Assembly: GCA_024642185.1 (NCBI GenBank) | Contig: JAHEBR010000057.1 | Location: forward strand, 1 to 10,710 | DNA: 10,710 bases | From: Marivivens sp. | Lineage (GTDB): Bacteria > Pseudomonadota > Alphaproteobacteria > Rhodobacterales > Rhodobacteraceae | Direction: 5' to 3' | Shown: positions 1 to 6,509 of the stretch, in pieces | Position numbering within the stretch: position 1 is the first letter of the stretch | Layout of the letters: the number at the start of each line of letters is the position of its first letter | Notes under the pieces: generated by a model | Databases searched by the model: none | What the model saw: the letters and a program-made list of their open reading frames with translations, nothing else | Told to the model about the DNA's origin: nothing | Translations under genes and position numbers: made by a program

Positions 1-95
1 AGCAAACAGCGTCAACCGCAGTTCGTGGATAAAATGTCGTTAGCGCGAGAACTTCTGAAATATTGTTGCTTGCGATGGCTGAAAAACGGTCGTTT

Positions 96-107
96 CGTAA
101 ATTTACG
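96..107. repeat. Perfect 12-bp palindrome CGTAAATTTACG
   Basis: The site is an uninterrupted, exactly self-complementary 12-mer in the non-coding leader about 400 bp upstream of the transporter genes. It could be a small operator for a dimeric regulator. It is also short enough to arise by chance in an AT-rich patch, and no second copy was seen in the window. Confidence 0.3.
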
Positions 108-502
108 GAGCGGGGCGGCCGAATGAGATTGCGATATCGTCCCTGCATTGGTGCCTTTGGTCTGGATTTTGGACCAATTGACGCAGTTGCAGCATGATTT
201 CGCGGCGCGGAGGTGGTTTCGGATGGGGCGACTGCGTGGTCATACTGTTCAACCTATGCTTTTGCGCAGTTTGTAACCCGCTGGATTTGGGGGGAATTTG
301 AATGGGCAGAACGGCCGCCCGACAATGATTTTTGCCTTAATGACCGGATACTTTCGGGTACCGGCACAGACCCGCGCTGGCCCTGTGGGTAAGAAAACCA
401 GACCCTAGCCGAAATTCTCTATTTTCAATCAGGTGGCTTCACCACTAGGCTCCCCCTACTTGAAACGATCTGCCCGCCGCGAGGCGGGGCAAAGTTGTAA
501 TG

Positions 503-507
503 GGAGG
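503..507 (+). promoter_or_regulatory. Ribosome binding site GGAGG fixing the GTG start at 514
   Basis: A strong Shine-Dalgarno GGAGG lies six bases before the GTG at 514. This start places a twin-arginine signal at residues 3-4, exactly where it belongs. The longer in-frame start (GTG at 433) would put 27 residues in front of the signal peptide and has no such site at the proper distance. Confidence 0.85.
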
Positions 508-513
508 AAAACA

Positions 514-1596
514 GTGGATCGTCGTTCATTCCTTAAGACCTCGGCTCTTGGCGGGACCGCCGCAGCCGCAACGACCCTCGCGGCTCCGGCCTATGCGCAG
601 GGCAACCGCACGCTGACCATGGTGACCTCGGTCCCCGATGGTTTTGCCGTGTTCGATGACGCGGCCCAGCGTCTGGCCGATCTTGTCACCGCCATGACCG
701 ATGGCGCGCTGACCGTCGAGAAGAAGCCGGCAGGCTCGCTCGTGGGCGCGCTCGAAGTCTTCGACGCGGTGAGCTCGGGTCAGGCTGATATGTATCACTC
801 GGCCGACTACTACTTCATGAACCAGCACCCCGCTTATGCCTTCTTCACCGCTGTGCCCTTCGGCATGACCGGCCCGGAGATGATGAGCTGGTACAACCAC
901 CAGGGCGGCAAAGAGCTGCACGACGAGCTGGGCCAGATCTTCGGCCTCAAGTCGTTCCTGGCCGGCAACACCGGCCACCAGCCGGGCGGTTGGTTCAACA
1001 AAGAGATCAACACCGCGTCCGACCTTCAGGGCCTCAAGTTCCGTATGCCGGGCTTCGGCGGTCTGGCTCTCGGCCGCACCGGCGCCTCGGTCCAGAACAT
1101 CCCGGGCGGCGAGATCTATCAGGCTCTGTCCTCCGGTGCCGTTGACGGCGCCGAGTGGATCGGCCCCTTCGCCGACGAGCGCATGGGCTTCCAGGAAGTC
1201 TGTAAGTTCTACTACACCTCGGGCTTCCACGAGCCGGGTTCGGCTCTGGCCACCGCGATGAACCGCGATGTGTTCGACTCGCTGACCCCCTCGCAGCAGA
1301 AGATCTTCGAGATCGCTGCCGGCGAAGTCCACAGCTGGTCGCTTGCTCAGTCCAACGCCAACAACGCTGTTGCGCTTGAGCGTCTGAAAGCGGGCGGCGT
1401 GAAGGTTCTGGAATTCTCGGACGAGATCTGGGACGCCTTCGGCAAGGCCTCGAAAGAAGCCCTCGACGATTTCATGGGTGACGAGCTCTTCGCCCGTGTC
1501 CGCGCCAGCGCGGAATCGGCCATGAACGCAACCCACGATTGGCTGAGCATCTCGGACGACGTGTTCACCCGCCAGCGTTCGCGCGTGAACGGCTAA
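514..1596 (+). CDS. dctP: TRAP transporter periplasmic substrate-binding protein, TakP/FcbT1-like (DctP family)
   Basis: This is the extracytoplasmic receptor that captures a small organic acid and delivers it to the membrane permease encoded next door. The product is 360 residues from the GTG start, typical for the family. It opens with a Tat signal (D-R-R-S-F-L-K at residues 2-8, then an Ala-rich hydrophobic stretch and a probable cut after A-Y-A at 28). The GNTGHQPGGWF block, the LKFRMPGF block and GAEWIGP closely resemble Rhodobacter sphaeroides TakP, a Tat-exported, sodium-dependent 2-oxoacid receptor. The equivalents of its ligand and sodium contacts appear to be Gln156, Arg177 and Glu214-Trp215. 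Codon choice is strongly biased, fitting an abundant protein. It is the first gene of a three-gene operon. Family assignment is firm. The exact substrate (2-oxo acid, lactate-like hydroxy acid or other carboxylate) is inferred, and 'dctP' is a family name only. Confidence 0.93.
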   Translation: MDRRSFLKTSALGGTAAAATTLAAPAYAQGNRTLTMVTSVPDGFAVFDDAAQRLADLVTAMTDGALTVEKKPAGSLVGALEVFDAVSSGQADMYHSADYYFMNQHPAYAFFTAVPFGMTGPEMMSWYNHQGGKELHDELGQIFGLKSFLAGNTGHQPGGWFNKEINTASDLQGLKFRMPGFGGLALGRTGASVQNIPGGEIYQALSSGAVDGAEWIGPFADERMGFQEVCKFYYTSGFHEPGSALATAMNRDVFDSLTPSQQKIFEIAAGEVHSWSLAQSNANNAVALERLKAGGVKVLEFSDEIWDAFGKASKEALDDFMGDELFARVRASAESAMNATHDWLSISDDVFTRQRSRVNG

Positions 1597-1619
1597 GGCC
1601 GGGAACGAAGCCAAGTTTT

Positions 1620-1646
1620 GTCGGGCCGGGGTCTCCCCGGCCCGAC
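1620..1646 (+). other. Perfect 12-bp stem-loop after the binding-protein gene (processing/attenuation element)
   Basis: GTCGGGCCGGGG (1620-1631) and its exact complement CCCCGGCCCGAC (1635-1646) enclose a three-base loop. It starts 24 bases after the stop codon of the binding-protein gene. It is followed by TTCT rather than a real T-run, so it is a poor Rho-independent terminator. It is better read as a 3'-end stabiliser or partial attenuator, which would leave more binding-protein mRNA than permease mRNA. That functional reading is inferred from position; the hairpin itself is plain in the sequence. Confidence 0.8.
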
Positions 1647-1653
1647 TTCTATA

Positions 1654-1694
1654 GCCGCGTCAGGCGCGGCGCCGCTTCTTCGGGAGAGAAGCGG
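1654..1694 (+). other. Two further tandem stem-loops before dctQ
   Basis: GCCGCG (1654-1659) pairs exactly with CGCGGC (1665-1670) over a five-base loop. CCGCTTCT (1672-1679) pairs exactly with AGAAGCGG (1687-1694) over a seven-base loop. With the larger hairpin upstream they make three stem-loops filling most of the 118-nt gap. The last one ends nine bases before the GGAG ribosome binding site of the small permease gene (1704-1707), so it could influence initiation there. Confidence 0.6.
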
Positions 1695-1714
1695 GTGCTT
1701 ATCGGAGAATTTCC

Positions 1715-2650
1715 ATGGGGCTGGTGGAAGCTTGGGGCGGCAACTTCATTGGATGGGTTGCAGCACAGTTGATCGAAGGGTTCTACAATCTCGTCTACGC
1801 GCTGTTTCATACATCGACGTGGCTGGATTGGCTGAGCTGGGAAAATACCACTGAAGACAAAGAATCCCTGATGCGCTTCATCTACTTCGGCGCATCGAAG
1901 GAATTTCTCTTCGTCTTCATCGACCTCTTCATCGTCCTGACGATCGCAGGCATCCTCTATCGCCCGTTGATGTGGAGCATCGTTCGCGGCCTAGAGACCT
2001 TTGCCAATACCATCGGCCGGACGGCGGCCTGGGCAGGCTTGACGATGGTCCTCTTGCAGATCCTGATCATCTTCCTGCAGCGCGTCTTCGCGGTAAGCCA
2101 GATCTCCTTCGGTTTCGGCATGTCCTTCTCGTTCGACGTGAGCTGGTGGTCCGAAAGCCTCAAGTTCTACAACGCGATGATCGTCGCCCTCTGCGCCACC
2201 TACACCTTCGTGCAGGGCGGCCATGTGCGGGTTGACCTGATCTATTCCGGCGTGAGCTTCCGCACCAAAAAGCTGATCGACATGTTCGGCTCTATCGTCT
2301 TCATGCTGCCGGCGGCCTTCATCGTCTGGCTTTATGGCTGGTTCTTCATGTGGCGGCACCTTGTCGTGCCCAACCCCTCGGCGTCGAACTCGCTCGATCA
2401 GCTGGTGATGAAAGCCCGCGCGCTGCGCTGGAACGTCGAGACCATCGGCTTCAGCCCGAACGGGTTCAACGCCTACTTTCTCTTCAAGATGCTGCTTCTG
2501 GCCTATACCGGCATGGTCATCGTCCATGCGGTTGCCTTCTTCTACCGCTCCTTCCTCGAGCGGTCGGAAGGCGAGGCGAGCGAGAACAAGCATCTCGACA
2601 AAGACGTGCTGGGTGACGCGCAAGCGGAACTCGTGGCCGAAATCCACTAA
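1715..2650 (+). CDS. dctQ: TRAP transporter small permease subunit (DctQ/FcbT2-like), enlarged
   Basis: This integral membrane subunit partners the large permease and docks the binding protein in a sodium-driven importer. The ATG at 1715 has GGAG seven bases upstream. The product has 311 residues against roughly 160-200 for an ordinary DctQ. Hydrophobic segments lie near residues 63-87, 104-127, 152-168, 187-213 and 257-280. The third ends in GGHVRVDLIY (168-177), the typical DctQ signature. The extra length sits in an amphipathic, Trp-rich N-terminus (residues 1-60), a Trp/Phe-rich loop (128-150), a loop at about 214-255, and a charged C-terminal tail. The gene lies 15 bp before the large permease gene, so the two are surely co-transcribed. 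Family assignment is confident; the role of the extra parts is unknown. Confidence 0.92.
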   Translation: MGLVEAWGGNFIGWVAAQLIEGFYNLVYALFHTSTWLDWLSWENTTEDKESLMRFIYFGASKEFLFVFIDLFIVLTIAGILYRPLMWSIVRGLETFANTIGRTAAWAGLTMVLLQILIIFLQRVFAVSQISFGFGMSFSFDVSWWSESLKFYNAMIVALCATYTFVQGGHVRVDLIYSGVSFRTKKLIDMFGSIVFMLPAAFIVWLYGWFFMWRHLVVPNPSASNSLDQLVMKARALRWNVETIGFSPNGFNAYFLFKMLLLAYTGMVIVHAVAFFYRSFLERSEGEASENKHLDKDVLGDAQAELVAEIH

Positions 2651-2665
2651 TCGAGGACCTGACCC

Positions 2666-5017
2666 ATGCTATTCGGACTTGATGGAGTCGAGATCGGCCT
2701 GATCATCGTGTTCATGACGCTCTTCGGAGCGATCCTTTCCGGCTTTCCCGTAGCCTTCGCTATCGGCGGCGCGGCGATGATCTCTTTCGCGATCGTCGCG
2801 GGCCTCGATAGCGCGGGCCTGCTGATCCATCAGGCGATTGATACCTCGTCCGAGGCCTATCACGCCCTGACCAACAGCGGCATAAGGCCCGACGCGATAT
2901 CTGTCTTCACCTATCCAGACCTGCCAAAGCTGGCAGTGCCCGTCTTCCCGCAGGGCTGGGAAGTGGCGATGGACCGCAATGTGAGCTTTATCGTCAACCG
3001 GATGAACGAACGCGTTCTGGCCGGCCAGTCGATCGAGACCCTGCTTGCGGTGGTCATGTTCGTGATGATGGGCATCACGCTCGAACGCTCGCGCATCGCC
3101 GACGAGCTTCTGACCAAGATGGCCAATGTCTTCGGCCCGCTTCCGGGCGGCCTTGCCGTGTCGATCGTGGTTGTGGGCGCCTTCCTTGCCGCCTCGACCG
3201 GCATCGTCGGCGCGACCGTGGTCACCATGGGCCTTCTGGCGCTGCCGACCATGCTGCGGAATAACTATTCGCCGGAACTGGCGACCGGTGTGATCGCGGC
3301 CTCGGGCACGCTCGGCCAGATCATCCCGCCCTCGATCGTGATCGTTCTTCTCGGCACGCTTGCGGGTGACCTCTATTCCGCCGCTCAGGAAGACCGCGCG
3401 ACGCTCGCCGGTTGTACCGATGCGCTGACCTACCTTGGCGAGCCTGCCGTGGTCTCGGTGGGCACGCTGTTTCAGGCCGCTCTCCTGCCGGGCATCCTTC
3501 TGGCGTTTCTCTATGGCGGCTATGCCTTCGGCTATGCGCTTCTCAACCCGTCCAAGGCACCTGCGGTGCAGATGGAAGGCCACTTCGGCGTTCCGACCAC
3601 ACGTGGCGAAAAGCTCACCTGGTTCCTCGGCGCGCCTGTGGCGATCCTCGTGGGGATGTTCCTTCTGGTCGAGACCGGCATTGTCGGCAGCCAGTCGATC
3701 ATCGTCGACAGCTATTCCGATGCCACCCGCTCGGCTTCGCTGCGCACCAATGTCGGGCCCGAATGTCAGGCCTCAATGATCGAACTGCACGGGCAGGAGG
3801 CCTGGGATCAGGCACTGGCCGAGCAGGCGACGATCGAGGCGGGTGGCGGCGTTCAGGAATCGCGTGCCTTGTCCGATGAAGAGCGCGACGGCGCGCTCGC
3901 AGACAAGATCGCCAATGCGCCGATGATCGGCACGGGCATCGGGACGATGGCCGTGATCATGGCGCTGGTTCTTGCTGTTGGCCGCGGTATCAATCCCGGC
4001 GCTTCGGGGCGTCCGATTCTGATCGGCGCGGGTGGCGTTGTCTTGCTGCTCCTCGCCGATGCTCTCTTTGTCAAACCGACCACGACGCCTGGCATCACTT
4101 TCCTCTGGATTGCGATCCCGCTCCTGATCGCCATTCACGGGCTCAAGGCTGCGGCATCGGAGCTGGGCAAGAACGAGATCATCAAGGTGGTCTTCCCGCC
4201 GCTCGTCCTGATCGTGGCTGTTCTCGGCTCGATCCTTGGCGGTATCACCAACCCGACGCCGGCAGCGGCGCTGGGTGCGGGTGGTGCGATCCTTCTCGCT
4301 GCGGCGCGCAAACTTGCGGACAACGGTAGATCGGCGCAGATCGTGATCCGGACAGCCTTGGCGATCATGGTCATGCTGCTGGTGGGCGTGAACTTCGATA
4401 TGCGCCTCGGCCAGCCTGATATCGCGCTTGAGAATATCATTGCCTTCATGGTCGCCTTCGGCGCCTTCCTTTATGCGATGTTCGGCATCTTCTGGAGCTG
4501 CTGGTATCTCTACAGGGAAAGCGTTCTGGCGCCTGTGGTGCGCGAGACGGCCAAGGTCACCTCGATGGTCTTTACCATCCTGATCGGCTCGCAGCTTCTG
4601 AACCTCGTGCTCATCTCCTTCGGCGGCGAGCACTATATTCAGGACTTCCTGCGCAGCTTCTCGAACGAGTGGACGGCCTTCCTCATCGTGATGCTGGTGC
4701 TCTTCGTCCTGGGCTTCGTGCTCGACTTCCTCGAGATCATCTACATCGTGATCCCGATCGTCGGGCCGGTGATCTATGGCGGCTCGTTCGATCCAAAATG
4801 GGTGACGATCATGGTCGCCGTGAACCTGCAGACCTCGTTCCTGACTCCGCCCTTCGGCTTTGCGCTCTTCTACTTGCGCGGCGTGGCGCCGAAAGAGGTG
4901 ACCACGGGGCATATCTATCGCGGGATTGTGCCCTTCGTTCTGATCCAGGTTATGGGCCTGGTGCTTTTGGCGCTGGTGCCGCAGGTCGTGACCATTGTGC
5001 CGGCCCTGCTGAACTAG
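2666..5017 (+). CDS. dctM: TRAP transporter large permease subunit (DctM/FcbT3-like), enlarged with inserts
   Basis: This is the transport-catalysing membrane subunit of the TRAP system, importing the acid captured by the binding protein with sodium. It has 783 residues, compared with about 425-440 for a standard DctM. Family landmarks are a first helix ending in GFPVAFAIGG (26-35), the GTLGQIIPPS hairpin-like motif (residues 214-223), ITNPTPAAA (527-535) and FLTPPFGFALFYLRG (about 725-739). Between the two conserved halves is an insertion of roughly 200 residues (about 300-505). It contains a hydrophilic, acidic stretch (about 347-418) followed by several added hydrophobic segments. A second, smaller insert of about 60 residues (about 60-120) follows the first helices. 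GAGG at 2653-2656 serves as ribosome binding site. The reading frame is intact, with no sign of frameshift. It is the last gene of the operon and is followed by a terminator. Substrate unknown. Confidence 0.93.
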   Translation: MLFGLDGVEIGLIIVFMTLFGAILSGFPVAFAIGGAAMISFAIVAGLDSAGLLIHQAIDTSSEAYHALTNSGIRPDAISVFTYPDLPKLAVPVFPQGWEVAMDRNVSFIVNRMNERVLAGQSIETLLAVVMFVMMGITLERSRIADELLTKMANVFGPLPGGLAVSIVVVGAFLAASTGIVGATVVTMGLLALPTMLRNNYSPELATGVIAASGTLGQIIPPSIVIVLLGTLAGDLYSAAQEDRATLAGCTDALTYLGEPAVVSVGTLFQAALLPGILLAFLYGGYAFGYALLNPSKAPAVQMEGHFGVPTTRGEKLTWFLGAPVAILVGMFLLVETGIVGSQSIIVDSYSDATRSASLRTNVGPECQASMIELHGQEAWDQALAEQATIEAGGGVQESRALSDEERDGALADKIANAPMIGTGIGTMAVIMALVLAVGRGINPGASGRPILIGAGGVVLLLLADALFVKPTTTPGITFLWIAIPLLIAIHGLKAAASELGKNEIIKVVFPPLVLIVAVLGSILGGITNPTPAAALGAGGAILLAAARKLADNGRSAQIVIRTALAIMVMLLVGVNFDMRLGQPDIALENIIAFMVAFGAFLYAMFGIFWSCWYLYRESVLAPVVRETAKVTSMVFTILIGSQLLNLVLISFGGEHYIQDFLRSFSNEWTAFLIVMLVLFVLGFVLDFLEIIYIVIPIVGPVIYGGSFDPKWVTIMVAVNLQTSFLTPPFGFALFYLRGVAPKEVTTGHIYRGIVPFVLIQVMGLVLLALVPQVVTIVPALLN

Positions 5018-5039
5018 GCCGAAGCCAGGACAAACGAAT

Positions 5040-5068
5040 AGCCCCGGTCCGAAAGGCCGGGGCTTTTT
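5040..5068 (+). terminator. Rho-independent terminator of the TRAP operon
   Basis: AGCCCCGG (5040-5047) pairs exactly with CCGGGGCT (5057-5064) around a short GAAA-containing loop, and the stem runs straight into a TTTTT tract. It lies 22 bases after the dctM stop and just before the convergent gene ends at 5074. The opposite strand has no comparable T-run, so the terminator serves mainly the + strand operon. Confidence 0.93.
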
Positions 5069-5073
5069 GCTAT

Positions 5074-5907
5074 TTAGGCGCGGGTTGCGGCTCTGGTGTC
5101 GGGCAGGACGATCTTGGCCACCTGCTCGGCGATAGGCTCCACCGAGAGGGGATGGACATCTTCCTCGAAATCCGCGGGATCGTGCATAGGACGCCAGTGT
5201 CCGCGCGAATAGACCTCGAGCGCATCGAACTTGGCCTTGTAGCCCATCTTCGGGCTGCCCGGCACCCAGTAGCCGAGATAGACGTAAGGCAATCCGAGAT
5301 CCCGCGCGATTTCGATGTGATCAAGGATCACATATGTGCCGAGGCTGTCGCCCTCGCGGTCGGGGTCGAAGAAGGAATAGACCATCGACAGCCCGTCATC
5401 GAGGATGTCGGTCAGGCAAACGGCATTGAGGTCGCTGCCGAATTCTGGATCGGGCGCGAGGTATTCTATCAGGCGCGAGCGGACCGGCGTTTCCTCGACC
5501 ATCGCCGCGAATTCGAAAAGGTCCATGTCGGCCATGCCACCCGTCGCGTGACGGTGGTCGAGATAGCGGCGGAACAAGTTGAACTGATCTTCGGTGGCCC
5601 AAGGCGAGGTCGGGCGGCGCAAGAGATTACCGTTGCGCCGTATCACCCGCCGATGGCTGCGGCTTGGCGTGAAATCGGCCACCCGGATGCGGGCCGACAG
5701 GCAGGCAGCACAGTCCGCGCAGGACGGTCGGTAGAGCACGTTTTGCGACCGACGGAAGCCCTGTTTGGACAGAGAGTCATTCAAGGTCTCGGCTTGCTCG
5801 CCCTGCAGTGCAGTGAACAATTTGCGCTCGATCCGGCCCTCGAGATAGGGGCAGGGCTGAGGCGCCGTCACATAGAACTGGGGCGCTATTGGCAGAGTAT
5901 GACGCAT
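5074..5907 (-). CDS. bpt: Aspartate/glutamate leucyltransferase (Bpt; bacterial ATE-like aminoacyl-tRNA–protein transferase)
   Basis: The enzyme transfers leucine from Leu-tRNA to the N-terminus of proteins beginning with Asp or Glu, creating a signal for ClpS/ClpAP degradation (EC 2.3.2.29 for the family). I chose the ATG at 5907 (277 residues), since MRHTLPIAPQFYVTAPQPCPYL is the usual family beginning. An upstream in-frame ATG at 5961 would add 18 atypical residues. The N-terminal ATE domain carries Cys19 in CPYL and a C-x2-C-x2-C cluster (Cys63, Cys66, Cys69). The C-terminal GNAT-like domain contains LGLPYVYLGYWVPGSPKMGYKAKF, and the DALEVYSRGHW block follows. The protein is complete. It is convergent with the transporter operon and probably co-transcribed with the RDD gene 80 bp upstream. 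Leucine rather than arginine as donor is inferred from the bacterial clade. Confidence 0.93.
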   Translation of the reverse strand: MRHTLPIAPQFYVTAPQPCPYLEGRIERKLFTALQGEQAETLNDSLSKQGFRRSQNVLYRPSCADCAACLSARIRVADFTPSRSHRRVIRRNGNLLRRPTSPWATEDQFNLFRRYLDHRHATGGMADMDLFEFAAMVEETPVRSRLIEYLAPDPEFGSDLNAVCLTDILDDGLSMVYSFFDPDREGDSLGTYVILDHIEIARDLGLPYVYLGYWVPGSPKMGYKAKFDALEVYSRGHWRPMHDPADFEEDVHPLSVEPIAEQVAKIVLPDTRAATRA

Positions 5908-5987
5908 AGGCTCTCGAATGCTGAACGACGGCAGGTTAGCAACCCGCCGCCGTTCCGCCAAGTCATGGTTTCGAGAAGATTAACGGC

Positions 5988-6446
5988 CTAGCGCAGGGGG
6001 CGGTTGATCGCCGCTGTGCCAAGGACGTGATCGGAAAGGCCCTGACCACGCCCTGTGACCAGCATCAGGAGGACCGAGATCAGTTGCAGAGGTGCCACGA
6101 GGATCGAGAAGGTATATCCCGCCGTGTGCCAGAAGGCCGTGCTGCCGGAAAAGCGGCCACCGTCGGCCTCGCGCAGCTCGATCGACATCAGGCGCATGCC
6201 CCAGGTGCTCGATCCGCCCGCAAGGGTGAACCAGCGGTAGAAGAAGCCCATGACCAGCATCAAGCCCGGAAAGAAGAAGAGTCCGGTGAAGGCGGTGAAG
6301 GGCAAAACGAGCGCCGAGAGGATGGCGATCAGGATCGCGTCAAAGAGCCAGGCCATACCGCGCTTGAAAATCACGCCCTGATAGAACTCGGGCTGGCTTG
6401 CGGGATCGGGCAGGGCAAAAGAGGTTTGGGCAGAAGAGGCATACAT
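5988..6446 (-). CDS. RDD-family integral membrane protein
   Basis: A 152-residue predicted inner-membrane protein. It shows the features that give the family its name: Arg29 and Asp36 at the start of the first membrane segment (R-G-M-A-W-L-F-D), and a late Asp in LSDHVLGTAAI. A STWGMRLMSIELR block matches the usual loop after the second helix. Hydrophobic segments lie around residues 31-50, 52-72 and 105-132. Start is ATG at 6446, with AAGGA about 12 bases upstream, a slightly long spacing. Function of RDD proteins is mostly unknown; some are linked to ion transport or membrane stress, and nothing here says which. Its closeness to bpt suggests one transcript. Confidence 0.88.
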   Translation of the reverse strand: MYASSAQTSFALPDPASQPEFYQGVIFKRGMAWLFDAILIAILSALVLPFTAFTGLFFFPGLMLVMGFFYRWFTLAGGSSTWGMRLMSIELREADGGRFSGSTAFWHTAGYTFSILVAPLQLISVLLMLVTGRGQGLSDHVLGTAAINRPLR

Positions 6447-6465
6447 GGGCGTCTTGCGTCCTTGG

Positions 6466-6496
6466 AAAAGGCCGCGCCCTAAGGGGAGGGCGCGGC
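6466..6496 (-). terminator. GC-rich hairpin with T-run between the DUF2852 and RDD genes (leftward)
   Basis: GCCGCGCCCT (6471-6480) pairs exactly with AGGGCGCGGC (6487-6496) over a six-base loop. Read on the minus strand, the stem is followed by C and then TTTT (6469-6466), as in an intrinsic terminator for the DUF2852 gene, which stops 13 bases before it. The T-run is short, and the RDD ribosome binding site (6463-6459) follows at once. No RDD promoter is evident in between, so partial read-through (attenuation) is likely. Confidence 0.75.
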
Positions 6497-6509
6497 AGAG
6501 AGAGGGAAA

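Larger units (their letters stand above)
1..513. other. AT-richer leader/intergenic region upstream of the TRAP operon
   Basis: I see no convincing gene in this stretch. It is visibly less GC-rich than the rest of the window, especially up to about 430, and it lacks the strong third-position GC of the real genes. It should hold the promoter and operators of the downstream transporter operon, but I could not pick out a convincing -35/-10 pair. Very short reading frames exist on the + strand (194-301 and 302-328, the second preceded by a G-rich stretch). One minus-strand frame runs from an ATG at 148 to the left edge with an AAGG five bases upstream. None of these has supporting codon bias or a recognisable product. 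A regulator transcribed leftward from this region would be a common arrangement, but that is only inference. Confidence 0.5.

Noticed and set aside
103..243. 46-codon minus-strand frame starting at 243, considered as a broken regulator remnant
   Set aside because: A weak ribosome binding site, no recognisable helix-turn-helix pattern, and a length expected by chance.
194..328. Two tiny adjacent + strand reading frames (35 and 8 codons) upstream of the operon, considered as leader peptides
   Set aside because: No run of regulatory codons, no following terminator/antiterminator pair, and no supporting codon bias.
433..513. 27-residue N-terminal extension of the binding protein from GTG 433
   Set aside because: It would place the twin-arginine motif too far from the start, and no good ribosome binding site precedes it.
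526..1614. 362-codon open frame on the minus strand opposite the binding-protein gene
   Set aside because: The receptor on the + strand has a Tat signal, a ribosome binding site and family motifs. The antisense product is compositionally odd and is a shadow of strong codon bias.
3773..4912. 379-codon minus-strand open frame opposite dctM
   Set aside because: Its product is an extreme Arg/Asp/His/Glu-rich sequence with no domain, the mirror of hydrophobic membrane codons on the real strand.
4669..5991. 440-codon + strand frame spanning the end of dctM, the terminator and all of bpt
   Set aside because: It crosses a clear intrinsic terminator and two well-supported genes in other frames, and its translation matches neither.
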